Shown piece by piece: positions 35,020 through 44,023 of a stretch of DNA of 64,000 nucleotides. The notes below the pieces were generated by a model. It did no database searches. It was not told where the DNA came from and saw nothing but the letters and a program-made list of their open reading frames with translations. The DNA lies in the NCBI RefSeq assembly GCF_029024105.1, contig NZ_CP118964.1, positions 62,001 to 126,000 of the forward strand, written 5' to 3'. The position numbers and the translations under genes were made by a program. How positions within the stretch are numbered: position 1 is the stretch's first letter; each line of letters opens with the position of its first letter. This stretch comes from Acinetobacter lwoffii. GTDB lineage: Bacteria; Pseudomonadota; Gammaproteobacteria; Pseudomonadales; Moraxellaceae.

Positions 35020-35763
35020 TTATGTCCTATTTAATCGACTCGAACGTTGACGACGAGCTTCTTCTTCATCGATCATACGTACGCGTTGAACAACAAATTC
35101 AATATGCCCACAAGCTGCCTTACGTGCAGTCTCTGAGTCTTGACGTTCAATTGCGTCCATCACCTCAAAATGCTGGTCATGCAATTGTTCAAAATGTTGT
35201 GGTGTGGTGTAAACTTTACGTCGCCCTAACATCACGTTGTCTTGCAATAAATCAAACAAACTACGCATCATTTGGATCAGCACTAGATTGTGGGATGCTT
35301 CTGCAATCGCCAGATGAAACTTCGCATCCGCTATTGCTGCGTGGGCATCATCACCTAAAGCCTGAAAATGGCTAATCTGCTCAAAACATTGACGAATATT
35401 GATCAAATCACTGGGTGTGGCACGTTGTGCGGCATACCATGCTGTACCACCTTCAAGCACCATACGAGCTTCTTGTACATCAAAACGATATTCAGGATCC
35501 TGATCCATCAAACCGGATAATGGCTCAACGATTTGATACTGTGACCAATGTGCAGGCAACTGCTTTAAATAGGTGCCTGCACCCGCTTTGCTCTGAATAA
35601 TCCCTGCGGTAATCAGTTGTTGAATCGCCTCACGTAAAGAGCTACGAGACACACCTAACTGTTCACAGAGTTGGCGTTCAGCAGGCAATCGCTCTCCGAC
35701 TTGCACATTATTTTTTTCAATCAATAGACGTAAACGCTGTACCACTTTGTCGGAGACTTTCAT
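35020..35763 (-). CDS. lldR: GntR/FadR-family lactate regulator
   Basis: About 247 aa. N-terminal winged helix (VGERLPAERQLCEQLGVSRS, SLREAIQQL) and C-terminal FCD all-helical ligand domain (VQEARMVLEGG, AIADAKFHLAIAEASHN). LldR proteins bind lactate and control lldPRD. The ATG at 35763 is preferred over one at 35796 inside lldP because AAGGA lies 9 bp ahead and the protein then starts MKVSDKVVQRLR as in relatives. Its likely operators are the two TTGGT-ATG-ACCAA palindromes upstream of lldP. Confidence 0.93.
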   Translation of the reverse strand: MKVSDKVVQRLRLLIEKNNVQVGERLPAERQLCEQLGVSRSSLREAIQQLITAGIIQSKAGAGTYLKQLPAHWSQYQIVEPLSGLMDQDPEYRFDVQEARMVLEGGTAWYAAQRATPSDLINIRQCFEQISHFQALGDDAHAAIADAKFHLAIAEASHNLVLIQMMRSLFDLLQDNVMLGRRKVYTTPQHFEQLHDQHFEVMDAIERQDSETARKAACGHIEFVVQRVRMIDEEEARRQRSSRLNRT

Positions 35764-35780
35764 TTTTTTCCTTGACCCGT

Positions 35781-37445
35781 TTACGGAATCATCCACGGGA
35801 AAACATAAGCTTGTAAGGTCACAATAATACCAATCATCACCGTAAAGATAATGCTGTGTTTTACTGTAAATCTAAATAAATCAGATTCTTTACCAACTAA
35901 ACCCACTGCTGCACAAGCAATCGCGATTGATTGAGGGGAAATCATCTTACCTGTTACTCCACCACTGGTATTGGCAGCAACTAACAAGACTTCAGGCACA
36001 CCGATTTGCTGTGCTGTAGTTGCTTGTAACGCTGAAAACAATGCGTTAGCTGAAGTATCTGAACCTGTAAGAAACACTCCAACCCAACCCAAGAATGGTG
36101 AGAAGAAGGTGAAAGCCTGACCCGTATGTGCCAGTGCTAAAGCAAGCGTTGCTGACAGACCTGAATAGTTTGCAATGAACGCAAAAGCCAGTACCATACC
36201 AATCGAATAAATTGGGGTTTTTAGTTCATTCACGGTTTCAAAGAATGTCGAAACTGCCTCTTTAGGTTTCATGTTTAAATAAATAATCGTGATCAATGCC
36301 GCCAATATAATCGCCGTACCCGTTGCTGATAACCAATCAAACTTATAAATCGCATCATAATCTTTAATTTCAGGCACGACAGGTGGTAGCTTTTGAATCA
36401 ATTGATGCAAATACGGCACTTTAATTGAAACTACTAAATCACTTAATGGGCCGTCCTTAACAAATAAATCTTTAAAAGGTTTGATGCTCCAGATCGTCAC
36501 CATTGCTGTAAGTATCAGAAATGGAGACCAGGCTTTGGCTATCTGTGCCACACTATATTGTTTACGAGCTTGCTTGATAATAGTTTCATCTACCTGTATA
36601 TTTTTATCCTCAAAAAGAAAAATATGTTTTGGTTTCCAATACTTAAGTAAGATAGTTAAACTGATTAATGATGCAATTGCAGCAGTGATATCGGGTAACT
36701 CAGGCCCAACAAAATTTGATGTTAGATATTGCGCTAAAGAAAAAGATAAGCTGGCAACTAAAATAGCAGGCCAAGTTTCTTTAACCCCACGCCAACCATC
36801 CATGATTGCCATGATCCAGATCAATACAATTGGCACCATAAAGGGTAACTGACGACCAACCATTTGACTGATTTCCATGGTGTCAACACCTGAAACCTGC
36901 CCAGCGACAATGATCGGAATTCCCATTGCACCAAAAGCAACAGGTGCAGTATTAACTATCAGGCATAGCCCAGCCGCATATAAAGGCTTAAAGCCGAGTC
37001 CCACCAACAGTGCCGCAGTAATTGCGACGGGCGCACCAAAACCTGCCGCACCTTCTAAAAACGTACCAAAAGCAAACCCAACTAATAGCATTTGCAAACG
37101 TTGATCTTCTGTAATTGACAGAATAGACGAACGAATAACATCAAACTGTCCTGTTTTTACTGAAATCTTATATATAAAAACTGCACCGATAATAATCCAT
37201 GCAATTGGCCACAGGCCGTAGAAGAATCCATAGACCATTGATGCTAATGCCATTCCAATTGGCATTTTGTATAAAAATAATGAGACCAGAAAGGCTAAAA
37301 AAACGGTAATTGTAGCGGCTACACTACCCTTCATGCGAAAAATAGCTAACGCTAAAAAAAAGAAAATAATTGGAACTAGCGCAATAGCACTCGAAATCCA
37401 GATATTGCCTATAGGATCATAAATTTGTTGCCACTGTTGAAGCAT
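35781..37445 (-). CDS. lldP: L-lactate permease
   Basis: Inner-membrane lactate:H+ symporter of the LctP family, 554 aa with about 13-14 hydrophobic segments. Family phrases: GFAFGTFLEGAAGFGAPVAI, LTGSDTSANALFSALQ and AANTSGGVTGKMISPQSIAI. First gene of the operon, transcribed leftward from the operator region at 37494-37623; lldR follows after a short gap. Lactate (and glycolate) uptake for growth on lactate. Confidence 0.96.
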   Translation of the reverse strand: MLQQWQQIYDPIGNIWISSAIALVPIIFFFLALAIFRMKGSVAATITVFLAFLVSLFLYKMPIGMALASMVYGFFYGLWPIAWIIIGAVFIYKISVKTGQFDVIRSSILSITEDQRLQMLLVGFAFGTFLEGAAGFGAPVAITAALLVGLGFKPLYAAGLCLIVNTAPVAFGAMGIPIIVAGQVSGVDTMEISQMVGRQLPFMVPIVLIWIMAIMDGWRGVKETWPAILVASLSFSLAQYLTSNFVGPELPDITAAIASLISLTILLKYWKPKHIFLFEDKNIQVDETIIKQARKQYSVAQIAKAWSPFLILTAMVTIWSIKPFKDLFVKDGPLSDLVVSIKVPYLHQLIQKLPPVVPEIKDYDAIYKFDWLSATGTAIILAALITIIYLNMKPKEAVSTFFETVNELKTPIYSIGMVLAFAFIANYSGLSATLALALAHTGQAFTFFSPFLGWVGVFLTGSDTSANALFSALQATTAQQIGVPEVLLVAANTSGGVTGKMISPQSIAIACAAVGLVGKESDLFRFTVKHSIIFTVMIGIIVTLQAYVFPWMIP

Positions 37446-37493
37446 TGTCTACTCCTTGAAATGCTTAACTACTAGATTGAACAGTTTATTGTA

Positions 37494-37532
37494 CTTAAAC
37501 ACTAAATTGGTATGACCAATTTAGTGTTTAAG
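37494..37532. promoter_or_regulatory. LldR operator O1 (39-bp palindrome)
   Basis: Perfect palindrome with 18-bp arms around ATG; the centre reads AATTGGT-ATG-ACCAATT, the usual GntR/FadR-type core. It lies 49 bp upstream of the lldP start. A second core is 104 bp further up. Confidence 0.8.
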
Positions 37533-37610
37533 AGATAAAATGTGCATTTTGTATTGGCGATATTAGTAATATTAGCCCAAAAACACAATATAAAAGATTT
37601 AATTTATTTT

Positions 37611-37623
37611 TTGGTATGACCAA
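37611..37623. promoter_or_regulatory. LldR operator O2
   Basis: TTGGT-ATG-ACCAA, identical to the core of O1; centre-to-centre distance about 104 bp (close to ten helical turns). Two operators bracketing the promoter recall the E. coli lldPRD loop model. Confidence 0.75.
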
Positions 37624-37669
37624 TTTTTATAATCTCTTAAAATTTTATATATTAGATTTCTTTCATAAT

Positions 37670-37935
37670 TCACTTTTTACTCAGCTCAAAATTATAGATT
37701 CCCACAATTAAATTAAATCTTAATCCTAGTCTTTTGCCAGGGTTGCGATATCGCTCGGCAAGGATTTTGAAGGTTTTCAAAGTTCCAAATACCTGTTCAA
37801 TCCCAATTCTTCTTTTATTGATTTCTTGGTTATAAAGTTTTAGCTCGAGATCTGGTTTTTAGTGCTTTTTTGCTTTTAATGGCCATAAACTATTTGGATA
37901 CAATGTATAAATCCCTTGATAGCCTTTATTTGCAA
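37670..37935 (-). pseudogene. IS5-family (DDE_Tnp_4-like) transposase, C-terminal scrap
   Basis: On the minus strand: NKGYQGIYTLYPNSLWPLK, then a stop, then INKRRIGIEQVFGTLKTFK, ILAERYRN and GLRFNLIVGIYNFEL. This is the tail of a DDE transposase with the RI-x-E-x-xFGTLK signature. The rest of the element is gone. Confidence 0.7.
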
Positions 37936-37939
37936 GAGG

Positions 37940-38095
37940 CTTTGTTGCACAAACCTACTACTGAAAGCTTCTTGGGGAATATAATTTCTAAATGAAGAGG
38001 TCTGCACCCAAGATCTATCGTACAACCAGTTGATCTACCTACAATAAAGCCTTGCTCAGTCAAGGAAATATATCAATTTGGTTTGATTCAGCCAT
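37940..38095 (+). mobile_element. IS5/IS903-type left-end scar
   Basis: Begins GGCTTTGTTGCACAAACCTA at 37945, close to the scar at 4426; only the end and some noncoding sequence remain. It abuts the decayed sensor kinase. Confidence 0.55.
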
Positions 38096-39290
38096 CCAAT
38101 GGTCGCTCGATTGACTCAACAACTGCCGATGCAAAACTTGGATGAAAATGTACTAGCCCAACAACTTCATTCCACCAATCAAGAGCAGTTGATTGCCTAT
38201 AAAGTGTCTTTATTTGGCTCTGACGTCAGTGTCGTTCAGCATGTGGTAGCAAAAACCCGAGGTGCACCGAAAGATTTAAGCCACCAAGTAGTTGGCTTTA
38301 GTACAAAGCAACAAGGTGAGGCTCAGTTATGTGTTACGTCGTGAGGATATTCAAGTGGTGGTAGCAGAGCGGATGTTCCTACGTGGATAATTGCTCAAAA
38401 AGATTTTATAATCGGTATTAATACCAATAATTTTGTCTTTATTGCTATGTTATAGACTTAATCGTTTTGATTATTCGTCGAGAGCTTAAAGCCTTAGATG
38501 AAGTTTCAACCTTTTAAGTCAGCCAAATTTATCAGTGAATGATGCTACTCACTATTTAAAAACCTTAGATGCCAAAGTAATGCCTTCCAAGGTACAGTCC
38601 TTTGCCCAAAACTCTAAGCACTTAATACATAAACTGCATCAAAATCCGGAAAATGAAAAAGTATTTAGTTCATACGCCGCCCATGAATTGCGTAGTCCTT
38701 TAACCGCGATCAAAACTCATATTCAGCTTGCACAACTGATGGCAGAACAACAGGCAAGCTCGCCAAAATTGCAACAGAGCTTGCAGCAGGTACACCTTGG
38801 TATCCGCCGATGTACCCAGCTACTGGAACAGCTTCTAGCACTTTCCTCTACCGATCAAGTACTGAGTGATATCTAGTACAGTATTGAAATTGCACGGCTC
38901 CTGACTCAGGTGATTGCCGATTTACAGTCGCTTTATCCGGAAATTGAACCCAGTTTAACAATTGACTGACCGAGCCTGACCCGAATTGCCCTACCCGATT
39001 TTGAACTAGATACCGTCTTTAAAAACCTACTTAACAATGCTCTATTGCATGCACAGGCAAACACCATTTCAATTGCTATGCTGCATGTGTGCTGATCATT
39101 CATAATGATAATCAAAGGTTGAAGATATGCATACTTGGGACAGCGTTTCTGGCATAAATCTCCCTAGCAAAATGGGCATGGGCTAGACTTATATTTGATG
39201 AAAATGGTGTTAAACAAATATGGCTATCAGATTCAATTTACAGTGGCGCAACCTCAATATTTAAGCATTCACATCAGCCTCGCTGCAAGC
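38096..39290 (+). pseudogene. QseC/PmrB-like sensor histidine kinase, decayed
   Basis: Fragments of one kinase in order but in several frames. 38099-38344 is periplasmic sensor sequence (LIAYKVSLFGSDVSVVQHVV). Next comes a membrane segment followed by VLIIRRELKALDEVS near 38465-38505. 38535-38876 is the dimerisation domain with its H-box SSYAAHELRSPLTAIKTHIQ. Around 39000-39080 are N-box sequences (DTVFKNLLNNALLHAQANTI), and a G-box-like end follows near 39150-39180, then SIHISLAAS. Many stops and shifts; no partner response regulator remains. An IS scar replaces the start. Confidence 0.8.
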
Positions 39291-39297
39291 GGATCAC

Positions 39298-39963
39298 TTA
39301 CTTATGAGAAGACAGGGCTAAATTTAAAGCTGGAATATCAACCCATGTCGTATCAGCAAAATCACGCTGCAAATACTGTTTTAAATAAGCAATGGTATCT
39401 TCAGCGATCAAGGGATCTTTGGAGTTATCTGTATGATTAAAAGCAATGGCATATAATTGAACCCCGCGGAGTTTTAACAACTCAAGACTCAGCAAGGTAT
39501 GATTAATACTACCCAAACGCCCTGAAGTGACCAGAATCACCGGATAATTATGTGTCTGAATATAATCAATAGTTAGGAACTCTTCGGTTAAGGGCACCAT
39601 TAGACCACCTGCACCTTCCAGCAAAATACAGTCATAGCCCGCAGCCAGCTGTTCGGTGGCCTGCTGAATCTGTTCAAAATTAATGGCTCGCCCATCTAGA
39701 CGCGCAGCAAGATGCGGTGAAGCCGGATACGTAAAAATTTCCGGCATGGTCAGTTTTTGCTGGTCTTCCGGTAACAGTCCACAACCCATAATTGCACGAT
39801 GCTGTTCGATATCTTCTGATATATCGACATTTCCGGTCTGGATCAGCTTTTGGGTTATAGTACGAATACCCTGCTCATTCCAAATTTTGGCCAAGAAACC
39901 AGTAGTAAAGGTTTTACCAATTGCGGTATCAATGCCGCTGACAAAATAAATCTGTGCGCTCAT
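39298..39963 (-). CDS. bioD: Dethiobiotin synthetase
   Basis: ATP-dependent carboxylase closing the ureido ring of dethiobiotin from DAPA and CO2. 221 aa with P-loop SGIDTAIGKTFTTGFLAK at the N terminus and LEGAGGLMVPL (family motif) at about 115. Last gene of the bio run; its start overlaps the bioC stop. Full length and intact. Confidence 0.95.
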   Translation of the reverse strand: MSAQIYFVSGIDTAIGKTFTTGFLAKIWNEQGIRTITQKLIQTGNVDISEDIEQHRAIMGCGLLPEDQQKLTMPEIFTYPASPHLAARLDGRAINFEQIQQATEQLAAGYDCILLEGAGGLMVPLTEEFLTIDYIQTHNYPVILVTSGRLGSINHTLLSLELLKLRGVQLYAIAFNHTDNSKDPLIAEDTIAYLKQYLQRDFADTTWVDIPALNLALSSHK

Positions 39964-40715
39964 GCTGTCTTCCGTGCAATGACATAAACCGGATGATAGG
40001 TCAGTGCATACTGTTTGCTTTCAGGATCTTGGAATTGTTGATAGCCGGTATAAAAATCCTGTAAGGACGATTTTGTCCACCGAAACCCCTGTGCCGTCGC
40101 CTGTACACCAGTGGCTTTGATATGCTGTAACACCTGTTTCGGATGCTCAAAATATAAGGTCATCTGTTTTTCTATCTGCAGCAGAATGTCAAAGCCTAAG
40201 GATTGGAGCAGTTCACAGACCTTTGCTAAAGGCAGATAATCCAAGCCCTGTCCGGTCAGTGCCTTAATTTCCTTTAAATTATTGTCAGTATAACTGGCAA
40301 AACACAGATGCCCAGAGGGATTTAAGGCCTGCGCAATGTTGAGCAATAATGCTTTTAAATCCGAGATCCATTGCAATGCAGAACAAGACAACACCATGTC
40401 CAGAGACTGAGGCAGTGGCAAGGTTTCAATATTACCAATCTCCCACAAAAGCCGATTAGATTCCGGGAAGTGCTGCTTCACTTCGACATATAGGTCATTT
40501 AAAAATAAATGATCAAAGCTATAATGCTGCATAAAAAGCCGGGTAAACAATCCTGAACCGCAGCCAATTTCCAATACCCGTTGCAAATGTGGTTGTGCCA
40601 CATGCTGCTGCATGAAATGCATCAACTCTGCAGCTACGGTACTTTGTACCAGCGCATGCTGTTCATAACTGAGATTTGCCTGAGCAAAACGCTGGGCAAT
40701 CTGTTTGCTGTTCAT
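39960..40715 (-). CDS. bioC: Malonyl-ACP O-methyltransferase
   Basis: SAM-dependent methyltransferase, about 251 aa, that caps malonyl-ACP so fatty-acid enzymes can build pimelate. Motif I VLEIGCGSGLFTRLF, then LSCSALQWISDL and GHLCFASYTDNNL typical of BioC. The ATG at 40715 is chosen over 40745 because it forms an ATGA overlap with the bioF stop. The 3' end overlaps bioD by 4 bp. The demethylating partner would be the BioH-like gene upstream. Confidence 0.93.
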   Translation of the reverse strand: MNSKQIAQRFAQANLSYEQHALVQSTVAAELMHFMQQHVAQPHLQRVLEIGCGSGLFTRLFMQHYSFDHLFLNDLYVEVKQHFPESNRLLWEIGNIETLPLPQSLDMVLSCSALQWISDLKALLLNIAQALNPSGHLCFASYTDNNLKEIKALTGQGLDYLPLAKVCELLQSLGFDILLQIEKQMTLYFEHPKQVLQHIKATGVQATAQGFRWTKSSLQDFYTGYQQFQDPESKQYALTYHPVYVIARKTA

Positions 40716-41881
40716 CGCGGTAAATTCCTCAGCACCTGCAGACATGCGTCCAGCTCATCCGCAGAAATGTTCTGGTTCAGGGAAATTCTGAGTCTGGAGG
40801 TGTTGGCAGGAACCGTTGGCGGACGTACTGGCAGCACATAAAACCCCTGCTGTTGCATAATTTCAGTCGCCTGAATGGTGCGTTTTGCCTCACCAATCAG
40901 TACCGGCACAATTTGCGAGGTTGACGGACAGTGATATCCCAAGTCTTGAATGCCCTGCTGACAGCGTACAGCCAATGCTGCCAAATGTACTCGTTCTGCC
41001 TGAAGCTGCTCTACCTTCTGAAAAATAAATCTAGTCCAGGCCATACATAGTGGCGGCTGGGCGGTACTAAAAATTAAAGGTCGCATGCTATTGATCAGAT
41101 AGTCACGAATCACTGGCGCACAGACCAGATAACCACCAACTGAAGCCAAAGCCTTGCCAAAGGTACCGACTAGGAAATCAATTTGATCCAATACTTGATA
41201 CTGTTCTGCGCAGCCCAATCCACGTTCACCGCGCACACCAATTGCATGTGCCTCATCGACATAAAGCATGACTTTTGCAAACTGCTGTTTTAATGCCACC
41301 AAAGCAGCTAAATCTGTTTCATCCCCATCCATACTGAAAATTGATTCAGTTACCACAATGATGCGCTGGATAGATTCATCTGACTGATATTTTTCTAAAA
41401 ACTGAGTCAAATGCTGCAGGTCATTATGGCGGTAACGCACATAGCCAGCTTTAGATAAACGAATCCCGTCGATAATACTGGCATGTACCAGTTTGTCAGC
41501 AATGATCATGGTTTTAGCATTACTGAGCGCAGGAAGAATCCCGATATTCATGTGATAACCACTATTAAACAGCAGTACTGAACGTCCAAAAGCCTGTGAC
41601 ATCTGTGCTTCAAGTTGTTCAAAATTGGGAAAGTTTCCTGTCAGTAAACGTGAAGAGCTTGAACTCATATATCGCTCAGACATCGGCGTGAGGTCAAAAA
41701 ATTCTTCACGTAGCGTTAAGTTGGATGCCAGACCTAAATAGTCATTGGATGCCAGATTCAGCATCTCTTGGCCATTGAGTTGCAATCGTGGCTGGCTAGA
41801 AATATTGGACTTAAACTGGCGATATTGCCCTTGCTGTTTCAAGTCATCTAGCTGCTGCTGGAAATGGTCAAGATGGTTCAT
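40712..41881 (-). CDS. bioF: 8-amino-7-oxononanoate synthase
   Basis: PLP-dependent condensing enzyme joining pimeloyl-ACP and alanine. 389 aa: LNLASNDYLGLA at the N terminus, LFNSGYHMNIG, VDEAHAIGVRGERGLG, and VGTFGKALASVGGY with the PLP lysine. Overlaps bioA by 4 bp upstream and bioC downstream, so tightly coupled. Confidence 0.96.
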   Translation of the reverse strand: MNHLDHFQQQLDDLKQQGQYRQFKSNISSQPRLQLNGQEMLNLASNDYLGLASNLTLREEFFDLTPMSERYMSSSSSRLLTGNFPNFEQLEAQMSQAFGRSVLLFNSGYHMNIGILPALSNAKTMIIADKLVHASIIDGIRLSKAGYVRYRHNDLQHLTQFLEKYQSDESIQRIIVVTESIFSMDGDETDLAALVALKQQFAKVMLYVDEAHAIGVRGERGLGCAEQYQVLDQIDFLVGTFGKALASVGGYLVCAPVIRDYLINSMRPLIFSTAQPPLCMAWTRFIFQKVEQLQAERVHLAALAVRCQQGIQDLGYHCPSTSQIVPVLIGEAKRTIQATEIMQQQGFYVLPVRPPTVPANTSRLRISLNQNISADELDACLQVLRNLPR

Positions 41882-43158
41882 GCTACTGCCTCTATCTGCT
41901 GAATCATCTCCCGCATATGCTTTAATAAAGTTTCAAGTTGCTGTGTTGAAATTACATATGGCGGCATGACATAGACCAGACAGCCAAAAGGACGAATCCA
42001 GACGCCACGGCATACACATTCAGCCTGAAAACGCGCCAAATCAATAGTTTGATGTAGCTCAACCACGCCAATTGCGCCGAGGACACGCACATCTTTGACT
42101 TGTGCCAAGGATTTTAAATCCAGTAAATATTGTTCTAGTGTCCTTTCAATCTGTTGAATACGCGTCTGCCAGTCTTGAGCCAGTAACAGCTGGGTACTTT
42201 TTAATGCGACCGCACAGGCCAACGGATTAGCCATAAAAGTTGGGCCATGCATGAACACACCCGCTTCACCACTTGAAATCGTCTCTGCTACATGGCGAGT
42301 GGTTAAGGTCGCTGACAAGGTCATATAACCACCAGTCAATGCCTTACCGATACACATAATGTCTGGTGTGACCTGAGCGTGTTCATAAGCAAATAGTTTT
42401 CCAGTGCGGCCAAAACCGGTGGCAATTTCATCTAAAATCAGCAGTACATCGTACTTTTCACACAACAACTTAGCTTGCTTTAAATATTCTGGATGATAGA
42501 AACGCATCCCGCCTGCACCTTGCACAATCGGCTCAATGATCATGGCAGCAATCTGTTGATGCTGCTGTACCAGCAGGTGCTCAAGTGGCTGTATATCTTC
42601 GGGTTGCCATGCCCCATCAAAACGGCTTTGAGGTGCCGGAACAAATAAACGGTTCGGCAAACTCGAACCAAAAATTTGATGCATACCAGTTACAGGATCA
42701 CAAACCGACATGGCATTCCAGGTGTCGCCATGATAGCCAGAGCGTGTGGTAACAAAGTTAGTTTTTTGTGGTTGCTGACGTGCATTCCAATATTGCACAG
42801 CCATTTTCAACGCCACCTCAACCGCGACCGAGCCGGAATCGGCAAAGAAAATTTTATCCAGTTCAGGCGCCGTGATCTCAAGTAGCAGTTTAGACACATC
42901 AATCGCAGGCTGATGAGTCAAACCACCAAACATGATATGTGACATCGACTCTAATTGTTTTGTTACGGCCTGATTGAGTTCAGAATGATTATAACCGTGA
43001 ATTGTGCACCACCAGGACGACATGCCATCAATCAGCTCGGTACCATCTTCAAGTTCAATGACTGCACCATTTGCAGCTTTAACTTTGTAACATGGCAAGG
43101 GTTGTGTCATGGAGGTATAAGGATGCCAAATATGCTGTTGATCAAAAGCGTCCTGCAC
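41878..43158 (-). CDS. bioA: Adenosylmethionine-8-amino-7-oxononanoate aminotransferase
   Basis: Class III PLP aminotransferase converting KAPA to DAPA with SAM as amino donor, 426 aa. Seen: IWHPYTSMTQPLP at the N terminus, DGMSSWWCTIHGYNH, GYHGDTWNAMSVCDP, LDEIATGFGRTG and the PLP lysine in CIGKALTGGYMTLSATL. An 88-bp gap separates it from the BioH-like gene. Start region carries no obvious BirA box. Confidence 0.96.
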   Translation of the reverse strand: MQDAFDQQHIWHPYTSMTQPLPCYKVKAANGAVIELEDGTELIDGMSSWWCTIHGYNHSELNQAVTKQLESMSHIMFGGLTHQPAIDVSKLLLEITAPELDKIFFADSGSVAVEVALKMAVQYWNARQQPQKTNFVTTRSGYHGDTWNAMSVCDPVTGMHQIFGSSLPNRLFVPAPQSRFDGAWQPEDIQPLEHLLVQQHQQIAAMIIEPIVQGAGGMRFYHPEYLKQAKLLCEKYDVLLILDEIATGFGRTGKLFAYEHAQVTPDIMCIGKALTGGYMTLSATLTTRHVAETISSGEAGVFMHGPTFMANPLACAVALKSTQLLLAQDWQTRIQQIERTLEQYLLDLKSLAQVKDVRVLGAIGVVELHQTIDLARFQAECVCRGVWIRPFGCLVYVMPPYVISTQQLETLLKHMREMIQQIEAVA

Positions 43159-43246
43159 AGAATTTACCCCAATTATTAAAACTAAAACTGATCTTAGCGC
43201 GTTAAATCTGAAAATGAAACGTCAAGAGCTACCAATCTCTTTTTGC

Positions 43247-43957
43247 TTAAGCCAGATCGGCTAAAAATTTTAAAATTGGCTCAACGAGTAACTTGGCATC
43301 AAAAAGGATGGCATCGTGCGTGCCCTGTATTTTTACCAAATTCAGATTTTGGGTTGTTAAAAACACGGATTCTTGACTAACTTTGTAAGGAACCAACATA
43401 TCATTCTCGGAAAATATAAATAGCATCTTGACTGAATGATTTTTTAAGATATCCACTAGATTTAATTGCTGCAATAGATAAAGATGCTTAACCTGATAGT
43501 TTAAATCAATACTATTTAACTGTTGGTGCAATAATTTTGCACGTTCACGCGCTGCTGCGCCAGCTAAAGTGACCAAGGTACAGAAGCGCTGCATCCCGCG
43601 TTTTGGATCAGCCAGTATGGAGGATTTAAATTGTGTATATTGTTCAACTGGCATTGCCTGTGGCCATGCTTCGTTGGCCACGAAACAGGGATTTGACATA
43701 CAGCAAATCACTGGCTTGGCAATTTTCAATTGTTGCTGGATTTCATTAGCCAGCAAAAGTGCCAATTGTCCACCCAAAGACCATCCCATCAAGACATCAA
43801 ACGAACTCGCCTGCCTGACTTTTTCGGCCAAAATACTTTCTACGTTAGGATCAAAAATATCCCATACTTCAACTTGATGCTGCTGCCGTAACTGTTCTAC
43901 AAACGGGGTTAAGACCGCTGTTCCTAGCCCCCAACCTGTAATCATCAGTATCTTCAT
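43247..43957 (-). CDS. BioH-like pimeloyl-ACP methyl ester esterase (alpha/beta hydrolase)
   Basis: 236 aa alpha/beta hydrolase. Nucleophile elbow GWSLGGQLA (Ser about residue 60), N-terminal ITGWGLGTAVL oxyanion region, later Asp in IFSENDMLVP and His in GTHDAIL. It stands between bioB and bioA on the same strand, so it very likely hydrolyses pimeloyl-ACP methyl ester, the step done by BioH. Sequence is only loosely like E. coli BioH, so another esterase isoform (BioG/BioV type) is possible; hence no symbol. Confidence 0.82.
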   Translation of the reverse strand: MKILMITGWGLGTAVLTPFVEQLRQQHQVEVWDIFDPNVESILAEKVRQASSFDVLMGWSLGGQLALLLANEIQQQLKIAKPVICCMSNPCFVANEAWPQAMPVEQYTQFKSSILADPKRGMQRFCTLVTLAGAAARERAKLLHQQLNSIDLNYQVKHLYLLQQLNLVDILKNHSVKMLFIFSENDMLVPYKVSQESVFLTTQNLNLVKIQGTHDAILFDAKLLVEPILKFLADLA

Positions 43958-44023
43958 TTTGTCTGTTCCAATAAAAAAGGGACCAATTCAAGTTGAAATG
44001 ATCCCTGTTTGTTACACGATTAA

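Noticed and set aside
37494..37532. The 39-bp palindrome as a terminator
   Set aside because: It lies upstream of lldP, has the GntR-type core, and a second identical core nearby makes an operator far more likely.
43159..43246. BirA operator in front of bioA
   Set aside because: No inverted TTGTAAACC-type arms in the gap; only AT-rich sequence.
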